Part shown: positions 33,616 to 45,514 of the stretch, piece by piece | Layout: the number at the start of each line of letters is the position of its first letter | Numbering within the stretch: the stretch's first letter is position 1 | DNA from: Pleurodeles waltl | Lineage: Eukaryota; Chordata; Amphibia; Caudata; Salamandridae | Length of the DNA: 64,000 nucleotides | NCBI RefSeq assembly: GCF_031143425.1 | Contig: NC_090439.1 | Span: forward strand, 646,289,465-646,353,464 | Reading direction: 5' to 3' | Program-made: the position numbers and the translations under genes | The notes under the pieces: generated by a model | The model's input: the letters and a program-made list of their open reading frames with translations, nothing else | Told to the model about the DNA's origin: nothing | Database searches by the model: none

Positions 33616-34715
33616 ACAGCTCACAACCCACAGCCCCACACACCTCAGTCACCATACCCCCAGACACCACCACAACACCCACAGACACATCCACCACATT
33701 TGCTGTTGTTTTTCAGTATCTGACTTTGTGGGAAGTGTTGGTCACCCAAGACAAGGGTAGATGTTCACTGTATGGATATGTGGGAGTTGATCCACTTGGG
33801 GTATCATTGCATTGTGTTATGCTTGCTAGGGTAAGTATTGCATCTTATGTTGGCCAATGTCAGCATGTATGGTGTAGATTTGTCCCCTGATATAGATTGT
33901 ACTTTCGTCTCATGTGTGGGAGCTAGAGTTTTGTTTGTCCACACATTTAAAAGTGTTAAAGTGTGGTAGCTTCCTTTAGATTTGACTGAACATGTGTCCA
34001 CTTTGATGTGTGTAGCTTACAGCTACATCATCTAGATGTCTGGACCATGCTGTTGCCGTTGTATGTGCTTTCTTGACTTGCGCTTACACATTTGGCAGCT
34101 AGGCATATCACTTGGCTCAAATATTGTTTGTCTGTGAGATACATGAAGGGTCAGTTCCTATGCAAGTGCTGTTTTAGGGGCATGTGCAAAGTGAAATGTG
34201 TCCATGAATGCTCCTGATGTCGCCATCACTACTATGCAGGTATTGTTTGCGTTGTGAGCTTTGGATATTTGTTTCACAACCGATTGTGCATCCCATTGAC
34301 CTTCCATTGTGTTACAATGTGAGTGCTGTGTGGGTCCATCGATGAGCAGCACCTGCGGCAGGACGTGTGTGTGATGGGCTCCATGGCGGCACAGGTCATG
34401 TAACTCTGCATTCAAGTGAGTTGCTTCCTTTATGCTTTCCGTTTCCACCTGCTGGGGTCTGGTGGTTGGACTGCCACGGTCACGCTGGCGGTAGGCAACA
34501 TAATAATGTTTCCATCCGAAACACTGGCTCCGTCGGCCTTTTTGACCTGCCTTGCCATCGCGGTGGTCTGCGCTGCCTGGTGGTGCTGGCAGGACTGCAG
34601 CAGTCTTTCCCTATGGGACTGCCAGCATCGTAATACTGTGGTCTGACTGCCAAGCAGATGGCGGTCACACCACCACCATGGTTGTGCACAAACCGCCAAA
34701 CTCGTAATGCGACCC
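33616..34715 (-). mobile_element. Second Harbinger end with terminal GGGTCGCATTACGAG
   Basis: Ends at 34715 with AAACTCGTAATGCGACCC (reversed: GGGTCGCATTACGAGTTTGG), the classic newt Harbinger terminus, preceded inward by GGCGGT-rich DNA (34480-34700). No matching left end was found in the window, so it may be the other end of the old element at 20036. A CA-rich simple stretch lies at 33630-33700. No gene is visible. Confidence 0.55.
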
Positions 34716-34729
34716 TTTGAGAATATGTA

Positions 34730-36425
34730 ACATTAATTTCAATACGTCATATTAACTTTAAAGCAAATCAACATAAGTTCAGAGTAAGCCATATTCATTT
34801 AAACAGCAGTCATATTCATTTAAACATGGCTTGTGTTCATTTCAATATTTGCCTAATTCATTTCAAAGCATGTTACATTTATCTCACAGTTTCATTTCAA
34901 AAAGTGTGATATTCATGTTACAGAATGTCATATTACTTTGTATGTGGGCCATATTAATTTCACCACATATCATATTCATTTCAAAGTGGCTCATATTCAT
35001 CTTAACATGTGTCATATTCCTTTCTATGAATGTCATTCATTTCAATGGATGTCATACTCACCTAAACACCTGTCATAATAATTTTAACACGGGTCATATC
35101 CATTTCAACATAGGTCATATTAATTTCAATATATGCAGTATTTATTTTGCTCTGTATCATATGAATTTCAAAGCACCAACATATTAATTTTTACAAGTTT
35201 CATTTTAATTTCATTGGTCATATTCAGTTTAAGACATGTTGAATTCCTTTCGGTGGAGCTCATATTTGTTTCAATGCATGTCATATTCATTTTAGCATGT
35301 GTCATATTTCTTTCAATGGATGCTTCATTCATATTAACACATTTTAATTTTAACATGAATCATATCCATTGCAACATATATCATATTCATGTCAATGTAT
35401 ATCATATCACTTTCAATGCAAGCCATATTCATTGTGATAAATGTCATGATCATTTTAACATTACTCGTATTAATTTTAAAACATGCCAAATGTATTTCAA
35501 TGAAGGGCATATTCATTTCAACTCATGTCATTCATTTTAACATGTGTTATATTCTTTTCAATCAATGTTAAGTTTATTTCAATGGATGTCATATTCATAT
35601 TAACACTTGTCATTAATTTTAAGATGCAACTTATCAATTTTAACATATATCATATTAATTTGAATATGTATCATATTAATTTGAATGTGTGTCATTTTAA
35701 TTTCAAGGTGTGCCTTATTCAGTTTAACAAATCTCTTGTGAATTTCAGCTGTGATCATACTCATTTGAAGACATATCAAATTCAATTCAATGGGATTGCA
35801 TTAATTTCAACACAAGCCATATTCATTTTCAGTCATCTCCTATTCATTTCTGTGCGTCTCATATTCATTGCCCTCTCGGTAATATTAATTTCAACACAAT
35901 TCAAATTCATTGCAACATGTTTAATGTTCATTTCAATGTACATTGTATTAGTTTCAATGTGCATTGTTTTCTTTTCAGAATATAATATATTCATTTCAAT
36001 ACTTTATATTATTTTCAATCTGCCATATTAATTTCAATGTATGTCATAATTCTCTTGGCATAAGTCAATCATTTCAAGAAATGCCCCATTCTTTTTGGTG
36101 AATATTGTATTCGTTTCAGTGATTGCTTTATTCTTTACAGTGAGGGCCATATTAATTTCAGTATGATTTATATATATTTCAGTATATTTCTTATTCATTT
36201 TGGTGTGTGTGTTATTCATATTAATCACTAAGTAGCATATTCATTCTGACAGGTTTCCTATTTGTTTTGGTTCAATTCAGATTCACTCTGCCAGGTATCA
36301 TAATTATTTTGACACACAGTACATTCATTCTGGTGTGTGTTATATTCATTTTGCAGCACGCTATGCATTTCAGGAGGTGTCCGATATGGGGAGCTGTAAT
36401 TTTGACATGAACGGCTTCCCATACC
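34730..36425 (-). repeat. AT-rich satellite with 21-bp period (inverted copy)
   Basis: The reverse complement of the 16726-17990 family: units like CATATTCATTTCAATGTATGT repeat with a 21-bp period. The shared lead-in (GACATGAACGGCTTCCCATA at 36397-36416) is inverted to the one at 16720-16745. The 168-codon and 135-codon open frames (35525-36031, 35133-35540) are products of the 3n period. Confidence 0.82.
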
Positions 36426-38041
36426 TTGCTGCCGCAGGAGGAAGATTTGCGTAACTCTCCACGATGTGGATTGGTGAAGATGTCTGTTCTGAAATAGGAC
36501 GACGTGCCCTACTCCATTAATTTGCACACTGTGATCCTCGACAAATCATATGTCCTTGTACCTCCTGCACTCCCTATCTTTTAAAATCTAATAGCATATG
36601 TAAAATAATTAGAACTGTGCAGAAAACGGATCTGTATATTTGGAAGTATTTATTTGTACACACATCACGGGAAAGTTGGGATTTGAGCTACACACAAGCC
36701 TGCACTAGTAGCCTTTAAAAAAAAAAAAAAGTTTCGGTCACTGTAAGAAGGTCACTACGCGAAAAGCACGAGTATGCAACAAATTAGGCAAAGTTACTTC
36801 ATACTGCATCCTGTCTCTATGGCATGCGTTTGAGCAGTCGAAGTCAGGTGAGCCCCTGAGCCAGGTACAGCCATTTGGAGCTGATCAATGGCACTTACAC
36901 TCCAAGACGCTCACACGTGTTGAGACTATAACTGGGCAGGAAGTGTATGCGATCAAAGATGCGAACATTCATCCCCGCACCCGAGGTATACACATGCCGA
37001 ACACGCAAGCAAAGTAGTTTAGAGAGACAGAGGAAGGAGTAGATTGGGAAGGCAAGGGCAGAGGTCAGGAAAAGAGAAAAGTGATAATGAACAAAAAGAG
37101 ATAATCATGTGAATAGGACACATGGAAACAACCAAAGGATGATGAAATGTGGATCCACCTGCAATAGAGGAGCACCCCAGAAATAGGAAGAGGGACCTGG
37201 CCCACCTGGGGGCTTCAGTACAACCAAGCACTGGAGACCGTGCATTTTTTCTGAGACTCAGCTGAAGCAGAGTCACAAGATGGCTGCCAATACTTCCTGG
37301 TTTCAAGTGTTGGCAGCCAACCAGAGCTGTGCATTTCCCTGCATGAGCTCTTAATCTTCGCAAAGTCATCGTGATGAATCTGCTGCTCTAGATATGCAAA
37401 TGTATTTTCTCTTTATTATCTCCAAAACTATAAAATGGATTTACACCAAATAAGCGAAAGCATAATCTGCGTACCGAAAGACAGCTTTCTGCCAAATTTT
37501 ATGTAATTTCGTCCAATGGTTCAGGCTGCAGTCGTGCCTAAAGGTCCTTTGGGAATTAACATGGGAAACACAACCTTTTTACCCCCCACCTCCTTTTTAT
37601 CAGCCCTGCTTAACTGATCACCCCAAAACTTTCCATGCGCAGCAAGACTCTCCAGCACACTTTGTTTTGAAAAGTTTCATGACGATCTCCAGCACACTTT
37701 TTTTTGGAAAGTTTCATGAAGATCCGTTAAACAGTGCCAAAGATATAGGCAAGTCAAAAAAATGCATTTTCTATGGAAATATGGCTAAATATCAATGTGT
37801 GAAACCATTAACCTGAAATCAATGGCAGCTTTCCTGCCTGTCCAAATTGTGGGATTGTAGGTAAACATTTTATTTCAGAGCCTCCTTTTACTTACATATG
37901 AGAGCACTTTTAAATACTCAAGTTTAGCATGTGCGCTTCACATGCACCTCTATGAATACTTTAATAGACTAAAATGTTGCTCCATCTGCGATGAGAATCT
38001 AGGACACATTTAGGATATACAATACTACTTCTGGGTTTATG
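36426..38041. other. Unrecognised, with a dispersed-repeat piece at 37380-37790
   Basis: 36426-37380 shows nothing I recognise; a 116-codon - strand frame (37019-37369) has no domain. 37380-37790 (ATGGATTTACACCAAATAAG, AAAGTTTCATGA) belongs to a diverged family also seen at 59810-60120. It contains a short direct repeat (CTCCAGCACACTTTGTTTTG and CTCCAGCACACTTTTTTTTG). Confidence 0.4.
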
Positions 38042-38043
38042 TA

Positions 38044-38241
38044 AAGGGTCTGGGGGCTATTCAGAAACTGCATTTTGTAGTTCTACAGTAGCAGTACAAT
38101 CATACTACAAAATGCTACTCACAATCTGCACTTTTTTTAGTAGTAGTTTAGAAGTGCAGTTTGTGAATAGAAGTTTGTAGTATGTGTATAACACTACAAA
38201 ACATACTACAATATGCAGTTTGTGAATAGCCCCGAGCCCTT
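38044..38241. mobile_element. 198-bp TA-flanked MITE
   Basis: Inverted termini AAGGGTCTGGGGGCTATTC (from 38044) and GAATAGCCCCGAGCCCTT (to 38241) extend inward over about 37 bp with few mismatches (CAGAAACTGCA versus TGCAGTTTGTG). TA flanks both sides (38042-38043, 38242-38243), as in Tc1/mariner-type insertions. The interior is also partly palindromic (ACTACAAAAT..GTAGTAT). No coding capacity. Confidence 0.75.
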
Positions 38242-38385
38242 TAATCTGGTGTTCACATGTAAGGTACACTTAGAGTAAATTTACTCAGATTTTGTAAACA
38301 GCCAAATAGTAGTTAACGTACTCTAAAGTATAATAACTCAAAAGTGTATGCTAAATTTGTGAATCAAGACAATATGCTCACTGGT

Positions 38386-38619
38386 TTACCAGAAAATAGT
38401 AAATTTGCACCAATAGAAGTACTCCTTGAATGAGTGCAAATGTACTACTTTTTGGAATTCACAAAAATTGGCAATAGTAATCTTGGAAAGCTTCTCCAGT
38501 CTCAGGTTTCCAGGCATACCACTTGCAATCAAACACCCAAAAGGCGATGGGATAAATGCATGCAAATAGTCTAACCAGCTGCAATCGTATGGAGTATCAT
38601 TCCACCCCATCATTTCCAC
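38386..38619 (-). other. Short ORF with T-P-x-D-C-x-W-L-D-Y-L motif, copy 1
   Basis: 77 codons. The segment D-T-P-Y-D-C-S-W-L-D-Y-L matches the second ORF 0.9 kb away at both protein and DNA level (CTGGTTAGACTATTT). Not recognised. It may be a repeated non-coding element or an exon remnant. Confidence 0.3.
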
Positions 38620-39357
38620 CTACTGTGCTACTCTAGACAGAGGACCATCTAAAGCAAATCAGTACTGACCCTGTTCCTCATGGAACAAGTCCATGTCGTG
38701 TCTTGGTCATCTCACCCCTCCACCCACCCTCCACTGTGTTTTTTGTTGACCAAGCAACACTGGCAGCTTGACTGAATCGCATAAACCGAAAGGTGCTGCC
38801 ACTGCTTGAGTTGGTGGTAGTGCAGGTTTGTAAACTGTATGTGAGTGGTCAATACTGCTGCCCTGCACTTCAGACTCTCTCATGCATGAGTTATGTCACA
38901 GATGGTGCGCTGCCGCCCACCAACCCCTCCCAGAGTTAAATATTTTTTACCCTCAGAATCAGCACTGACAAAGAAAATGGTCTATCCGGCAATGGTGGCC
39001 GTTTAAATCACTTTCCCTGTATCTAGGCCCCAATCTATTATGAATCTCTGGCCAGAAGAACACAGATACCTATTTCAGACTAAATAGAAATTACTCCTCA
39101 CAATGTCTTTTCACCCCTTCTAAAACAGTAAGGGCGTGTAAAAGATACTGATTTACAATCGCAAAATAATTCTGCCTTTCCTTTAAAAGCAACAGCATGC
39201 ATCATTAAGTGTCTCAGCAAGTCTGACAGAATAAGCTATGCTCAAAGATAACCACTGGCTCTTCCTGCCTACCCTCATCCTTTGCAAACTCAGCTGCATC
39301 ATCTAAAAGGATATCAACAGGGGTACAACACTATGACTTGCACCAAAACTGAAGACA

Positions 39358-39576
39358 TCAAGCAGGTTCTGGCAAACCTGCAGCAACAGCATACGCAGAC
39401 TTGGAACCAGGAGATGCAAGTAAGATAAAACCAGGTGTCATGTCTTCTCCTGCTACACTTAAATAGTCTAACCAGTCACAATCATTTGGCGTATAGTCCT
39501 GACACATTTTCACTTCACAGAACAGGATCCCCTCTTGCTCTCCAAAATCCACCCTCAAAGTGTAATCTCTGACCAC
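39358..39576 (-). other. Short ORF with T-P-x-D-C-x-W-L-D-Y-L motif, copy 2
   Basis: 72 codons; D-Y-T-P-N-D-C-D-W-L-D-Y-L, followed by a hydrophobic stretch G-F-I-L-L-A-S-P-G. Protein similarity to copy 1 is clearest around the motif. The composition looks protein-like, but I see no splice sites I would trust and no known family. Confidence 0.3.
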
Positions 39577-40248
39577 ATTTACCCAAAAGCAATGCCTTCT
39601 TTATCCTCTCCTCCTCCTTTCCTGTGACCAATTGGGTTACTTCAATGTCTTCCTCCTTTCAGCCTTTTCCAATGATCCTCCATACTCTAGCCTCACCAAA
39701 CTACTTCATATGTACTGTACACCCTTTTCTGTATAGCATTTTGTTGCTTTAGCAGACTAGAGAGACGGCTTACTGCCACAGTTCCACTGCCAACCAGCAG
39801 ATCTGTAGCGAGTGAACAAATCCTCCGTTTTCTGACAAAGAAGAGGGCAACAGCACTACTGGTGGGAATCATGACCACCTTGCACCCAAACAATGAGAGA
39901 AATGTCTGGGTCAAAGAAGAAGCCTTCAACAAGAATATGTGGCAAATGTATTGGCGGTATCTTATTAAGTGCCTCTGAAAGGGCCTCAGTAGGTCCTACA
40001 TTCATTCTCAGGTGAGACTCCTAACAAACCAACAAAATGAGAGAAAGAGATGCATATACCAGAGCAGGCTCAGACTGACTGTCCATGAACTGATTCCAGC
40101 GTTCCACAAGGTACACTGGCAGAGATTTTTGCAAGACAGCTTAATGAGGGACAGCCCCCATTCAGAGCTTGTATTTCAAAAACCCACTAATACTACAGTC
40201 CTTCAGGAAGAGTTCCACATGATTCTCTTTCTGAGGTTTCTGGGGCAG

Positions 40249-43094
40249 TGTAGGAGGCGGCCTGGTAAGTATTGGGTACCTATGGTCCTTACACCTTACA
40301 CCTTATACAAGATCCTGGTAACCCTCATTAGTGTAGTGTAGTCAGTGTCTAGAAGCCAGGCTCTCGTTAGCTGTGGATGAGAAGCCAAGGCTTATCTAGG
40401 AGACATGCAAAGCTCATGCAATACCACCGTAGTCACACTTAGTACTTACACACATGAAAGTAAACACTCAGTGTTACAAAAATAAAAGTACTTTATTTTG
40501 GTGACACTAATACCAAAAAAAAACATAGAAACTACACTCCCTTAGGAGGTAAGTTATACACAAATTATACACACTAGTATGCAGAAATAGGTATAAAAAC
40601 AGAACACAGTGCAAATCGTGAAAATCACAATAATTAGAAATAGGCCTAGGGGGAGCACAAACCAAATACTAAGAAAGTGGAATGCGAAAGTCGGTCCCCC
40701 ACCCAGGTAAGTGTAGTGTGTAGAGGGGAGCTGGGAGTACTAGGAAAGCCCAAAGGTAAGTACCACAACCCACCCCAGAGACCAGGAGAGCAGGAGTAAA
40801 TCACTGTAAACTCCCCTGATCACACACAGAGAAGAGAAGAATTATGCAAAGCCCAGAAGAGACTGCAAGAAACCAACAGTGGATTCCTGGACAAGAAGAC
40901 CTGTGGAAAGAGGGACCAAGTCCAAGAAGCATAGCAGAGTCCATGAAAGGCAAGAGCCCCTTTCCACCAAGATGAAGGTGCAATAAGTGAACCATTGGTG
41001 AAGAAGAGTCAGCACTGTGCCCAAGAAGACGAAGTTGGGTTCCTTGAGGATGCAGGTGATGTCCCACGCCAGAAGGAGGATTGCTGTCTGGTTTGCGTCT
41101 TTGGATTACCCCAACAAGCCTTGGCACATGCAAAACTCGCGGTTAGCGGAAAGTGGAGCTGCCAGAAACCAGGAAGCACCAGGTGGACTCTACCCAGGAG
41201 GGAGAGTCAGAGGGGGCCCTCAGTAACACAGAGGCCAGAGAAGCCCAGGCAGCACGTACAGGACGGGGACAGGAGTCGCAGAAGAGGCCCACGCAGCACT
41301 ACGAACAAGGCTCCTACACCGCTGGAGAACCACTCAGGGAGCTGTGCGTCGCAGAAAGGAGTGCTCAGGGGTGGAGCTCCAGGATGCCTGAAAATCTTGG
41401 AGAAAGGACGCCAACAGACCTTGGCAGCTGCAAAGGACGCGGTGCACAGGGGTACTGTCCTGCTTGGGCAGGCAAGGGCTTACCTCCACCCAAGTTAGAT
41501 AGTTGGAAGAGAGGACCATCGGGACCACTTCAGTCCACCACCCGTAATGCAGGAACTACACAGCTCAGCAGTAGAGGGGATCCACATAGCCGGCCGTCGT
41601 TGTAGTTGGTGCCTGTAGAAGCAAAGGAGTGTCTCCTTCACCCCAAGAGAGATTCCTTCTGATGCAGGCTGAAGATGGGCTGTCCTCAGAGGATGCACGA
41701 CCGTAGAAATGTTGCAGTTGCTGAAAGGAGCCAGAGATACAATGTTGCAGAAGGCGTCTTGCTTGTTTATTGCAGTTTGTAGAGTTCCTGGAGGGTCCAG
41801 ATGCAGTTTCTTTGGTCAGAAGTCGAAATGGAGGTTGCAGAGGATTCCTGAAGGAGTCTTACAATCCAAATCTGAGGAACCACCCAAGAGAGAGACCCTA
41901 AATAGCCCTGAAAGGGGGATTGGTCTCCTGGCTGGGTGACCACCTATTAAGAAGAGGCTCTGACGTCACCTGCTAGCACTGGCCACTCAGATGCTCCCTG
42001 CCAACCTTGAATCCAAAGTGGCAAAACCCAGGGACCTGCTGGAGGAGCTCTGAGCACCACCCCTGGGGTGGTGATGGACAGGGAAGTGGAGTGGTCACTG
42101 ACCTTTCCTTTCTCCAGTTTCGCGCCAGAGCAAGGACTGGAAGTCCTTGAACCAGTGTAGACTGGTTTATACAAAGAGGGCACCAAATGTGCCCTTCAAA
42201 GCATTTCCAGAGGCCTGGGGAGGCTACCCCTCCCAAGTCTGTAACACCTATTTCCAAAGGGAGAAGGTGTAAGACCCCTCTCCCAAAGGAAATCCTTTGG
42301 TCCGCCTTCCAGGGTTTGAGCTGCTCAAGCAACAGGAGGGCAGAAACCTGTCTGGGAGGTGGCAGCTGCTTGGGCTGCCTGGAAACCCTCAGAATGCTAT
42401 AATGGCAAAACTGGAGGTCCTCTAAGGAGCCCCCAGAGTGCCTGAAATCATGCAACCAATGCTTGCAAAAGCCTTGCTGTATGATTCCAACATGTTTAAT
42501 ACCAAACATGCCTATGTTCGGAATTCCCATTATGTAGCTGGACATAGGTAGTGACCTATGTCCAGGACACAAGTAAAATGGCTTCCCTGTACTCAAAGTC
42601 CGGGAAAATGGGACTGGAGCTTGTGGGGGCACCTCCGTCACTGCGGGGGTGCCTTCACACACAGGTACTTTGCACCATGCCCTCTGGGCTAGAAGAGGGC
42701 CTGCCATAGGGGTGACTTATAAGTGACATGGTGTAGTGAAACATGGCAGTGAAAGGGTGCTTGCACCTTTTCACGCAGGATGCAATGGCAGTCCTGCAAA
42801 AGCCTTTGCATGGGTGCCCTATGGGTGGCAGAATAGCTGCTGCAGCCCATAGGGATCCCCTGGAACCCCAATGCCCTGGGTACCTAGATACCATATACTA
42901 GGGACATATAATGGGCCACCAGTGTGCCAATTGTGGGTGAACTACTGTGATAACAGTTATCAACAACTAAATTTAGGGGATAGAGCAGAACTACTGGGGT
43001 CCTGGTTAACAGGATCCCAGCAGACACAGTCAAACACATTGACCAACAGGCCAAAAGTGGGGGTAACAGGCTAGAAAGAGGCTACTTTCCTACA
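40249..43094 (-). repeat. Complete LTR-like repeat (2846 bp), possible solo LTR
   Basis: TGTAGGAGGC at 40249 and TTTCCTACA at 43094 give TG..CA ends with a 7-bp inverted match. Flanks GGCAG (40244-40248) and GGAAG (43095-43099) may be a 5-bp duplication with one change. On the - strand AATAAA lies near 40500, about 250 bp before the end, as in an LTR. Two partial copies lie at 18431-20035 and 31205-33615. No internal coding region is attached here, so it looks like a solo LTR; the parent element is unknown. Open frames at 40995-41605 and 41973-42707 are repeat by-products. Confidence 0.65.
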
Positions 43095-44380
43095 GGAAGT
43101 GAATCATTCTTTATGGAAAAAGAGAATACTCTAGAAAATTCATTAAGACTCCTAGATCACAAATGATCCAGAGAACTAGGGTCAGAATTGACTCAGTTTG
43201 CTCCTTAGGAGATGTTTGTTCCACACAGTCATTAAGGTAGGAGATAGTAAGGGACAGTTTTCAGTCATTTTCAGTTAGAAAATCCCCACTACAGTAGCTA
43301 AAGACCCTTTGGGCTCGGTGGAAGCTATAAGGCATTTTTCCATTTAAGTAAATCTTTTCTCTCAGGGTAAGCCAAAAATTCAACCTGCGCTCACAAATGA
43401 CTGTCAAATTAAAGGGCAGTAGTCTACAAACTATAATCCGTCAGTTTTTTAAAGAAATGCCAGGACATGGACCAAAGTCAGAATTTACAACTTCTCACAA
43501 GAGAGAAGCTAGTTTTGATATTATAAATCCAGTATGGGTTGAAGGTCACTTTTCTTTTCTTCACTAGGAAGCAGATGCCCTGCACCCTCTTGGGGAGTGG
43601 GACGTACATGATGCTTTCTAAGAGAAAGTTAGAAAATATAAAGAACGACTGAGGCAGAGAGACTTCAAACAACAACTGTGGAAGCTGGACCTCATTAGTT
43701 TCTGATAATGGATGGCCCCTCCTCCCATAAGAATCTTTGTCATCTGGATCAACTTATAGCTTGGAAGAGAGACTCTTGACATTAATTGGAAAAAAAGTGT
43801 TACCTGAAGGTGTGTGGCCCATCAGGGCACTAAAAATGTTACTGAAAATGTATAGCCTCTTTCAAGGCCTGTGGGAAATCTGCTCTTGGACTGTGATGCC
43901 AAGGTAAAGGATGAGGAAGTGCTGGCCAGATGTTTGGGGCACACACTGTGATTTTTCCTGAATGGCTGAAAAGCCTTGGCTGATTGGAAGACTGGGCTCG
44001 GACAACTACCGTATGGATGAAAAAATCGTCTGTTTGATTGTGTTCATATCGGTTTTGTAATTTTGCACCATCTCATTAACTGAGGACACCAAAGAGATTT
44101 TTCCAGTCAAAGTGAACAGTTGATGCATTTGTTCTGCCTCAAATCTGAATACTTCAACCATGACTTTTGGAGCACTACAGAGCCCACAGCAAGATAGCCG
44201 CACTCTAATACAGCTCTGACAGCCAGGAGACAATATCTGTCACATATCCCTCCCTTTGGCTACCATCCGCCTTGCAACTGGGGGACCCAATATGTAGGAA
44301 AGACTCTGTGGGACCGTGTTCCCTAAAAACAGAAACTGGTGCAGAGGTGTGACCCCGATCTGGCCCATGAGAAAAACCAG
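43095..44380. other. No recognised gene
   Basis: No domain or repeat boundary recognised. The last part may be the 5' untranslated region of the L1 that follows. Confidence 0.35.
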
Positions 44381-44423
44381 TGTGTGAAGCCTGTCATGGA
44401 GGAGAAGGTGGCTGCGTGATCTG

Positions 44424-45306
44424 GTGTGGCACAGGGCCGATCAGCAAGAGAGCCCTACGTATCCTGAAGAGGACCTGCGGCTGTGGCTCATTGTTGCGAG
44501 GGGTCTCGAGAATGCTTTCAGCCGCTGCCAGGGGCCATGTGAGGTGTCGGCAGAAACATGGGTGGCCTGCGGTGTCAGAACCTTGACACTAGAAGCCATG
44601 CTTATAGCCATGAAGCGGAGCCTACAATCCATAGATGGCAAAATCAACAAGCTGAGCCTGCGCATGGATCACATGATGGCTAACTTAGACAAACAGGCAG
44701 CACGCTTCACGGCGGTGAAGCAGCACACATCGACTGCCGAAGATGACCTGCAGTCAGCGAATACGAAGTCTTTGAACATGGAGAAGGTGCCGGCAGTAAT
44801 ACAGGCTAAGAATGAGGTCTTACAGGCATGTTCCCACCATAATAATTTGTACATTACCGATACCGGCGTTCACAAACACCAATAAGTTGGAACACTTTGT
44901 GGAAATTATGCTGAGGGAGATATTTGGAGTTGAGAACCTGTCAAACGTGCAGATAGTGGAGAGGGCACATAGGTCTCCCATGGTTCCGTTGCCCACGGGA
45001 ACACCGCCAGGCCCAATTGTAGCCAAGGTACTCAATTACTGAGATAATGATACGGTGCACCGTCTATCACAGGAGAAGAGCATACAATATGAGGGAAGTT
45101 ATATTGCCTGCTTTCCTGACTTTACAGCGGCAGTGCCAGACGCTCACAAGGAATTTCTCTCTGTTAACCTAGCAAGATTTTCTGGGGCGCAGAAAATGTT
45201 CGCCACAACCAAAGCAGTGATTCATTTTGTCAAAAACATTACCTCAAACCTCTGTGAACAGTCAGAGTCTGAGCTGAGGTATAATGGTAACTGCTCCCCA
45301 TATTGA
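44424..45306 (+). pseudogene. L1 ORF1 (RNA-binding protein), decayed
   Basis: 44424-44885 encodes a helical coiled-coil region (L-E-A-M-L-I-A-M-K-R-S-L-Q, then N-L-D-K-Q-A-A-R-F). After a frameshift near 44840 the RRM and C-terminal part follow: V-E-R-A-H-R at about 44957-44974, then P-G-P-I-V-A-K-V-L-N-Y and a stop, resuming at 45055 with R-L-S-Q-E-K-S-I-Q-Y-E. The E-R-A-H-R motif and the domain order are those of vertebrate L1 ORF1, a trimeric nucleic-acid chaperone that coats L1 RNA. At least one frameshift and one stop. Confidence 0.75.
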
Positions 45307-45514
45307 TAAGGATGTCTGAAAAGATTTGGCGGGCATCTGATGCACCTGGGAGGTTGTGGGATGTCAATGATGCATATAAGGATGCCTCTCCATGCTGCCA
45401 GAAGATCACTATACCTGAATGGACCATGTTTGACATAGCCTGTCCTATGACCTTGCAGGTTACTTGACGCTCTGGTCTGTGGGGCTTCCAGTGTCTGGGA
45501 GGACTGTGTGATTC

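Larger units (their letters stand above)
38242..40248. other. No clear gene; two related short - strand ORFs
   Basis: Apart from the paired ORFs at 38386-38619 and 39358-39576, the stretch shows no domain. 38267-38420 has a palindromic, AGTAAATTTGCAC-rich piece that resembles MITE DNA. A 79-codon - strand frame (39693-39932) is not recognised. Confidence 0.35.

Noticed and set aside
34831..36031. Several long Met/Asn/Phe/Ile-rich frames
   Set aside because: A 21-bp satellite period keeps frames open by chance; the peptides only echo the repeat.
37019..37369. 116-codon - strand frame as a host exon
   Set aside because: No domain, no convincing splice sites and no relation to neighbours.
39800..39960. 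A V-W-V-Q-G-G segment reminiscent of serine carboxypeptidase
   Set aside because: Only six residues fit; stops and unrelated sequence follow at once.
41973..42707. 244-codon - strand frame as a gene
   Set aside because: Also inside the LTR-like repeat; the matching region of other copies has stops.
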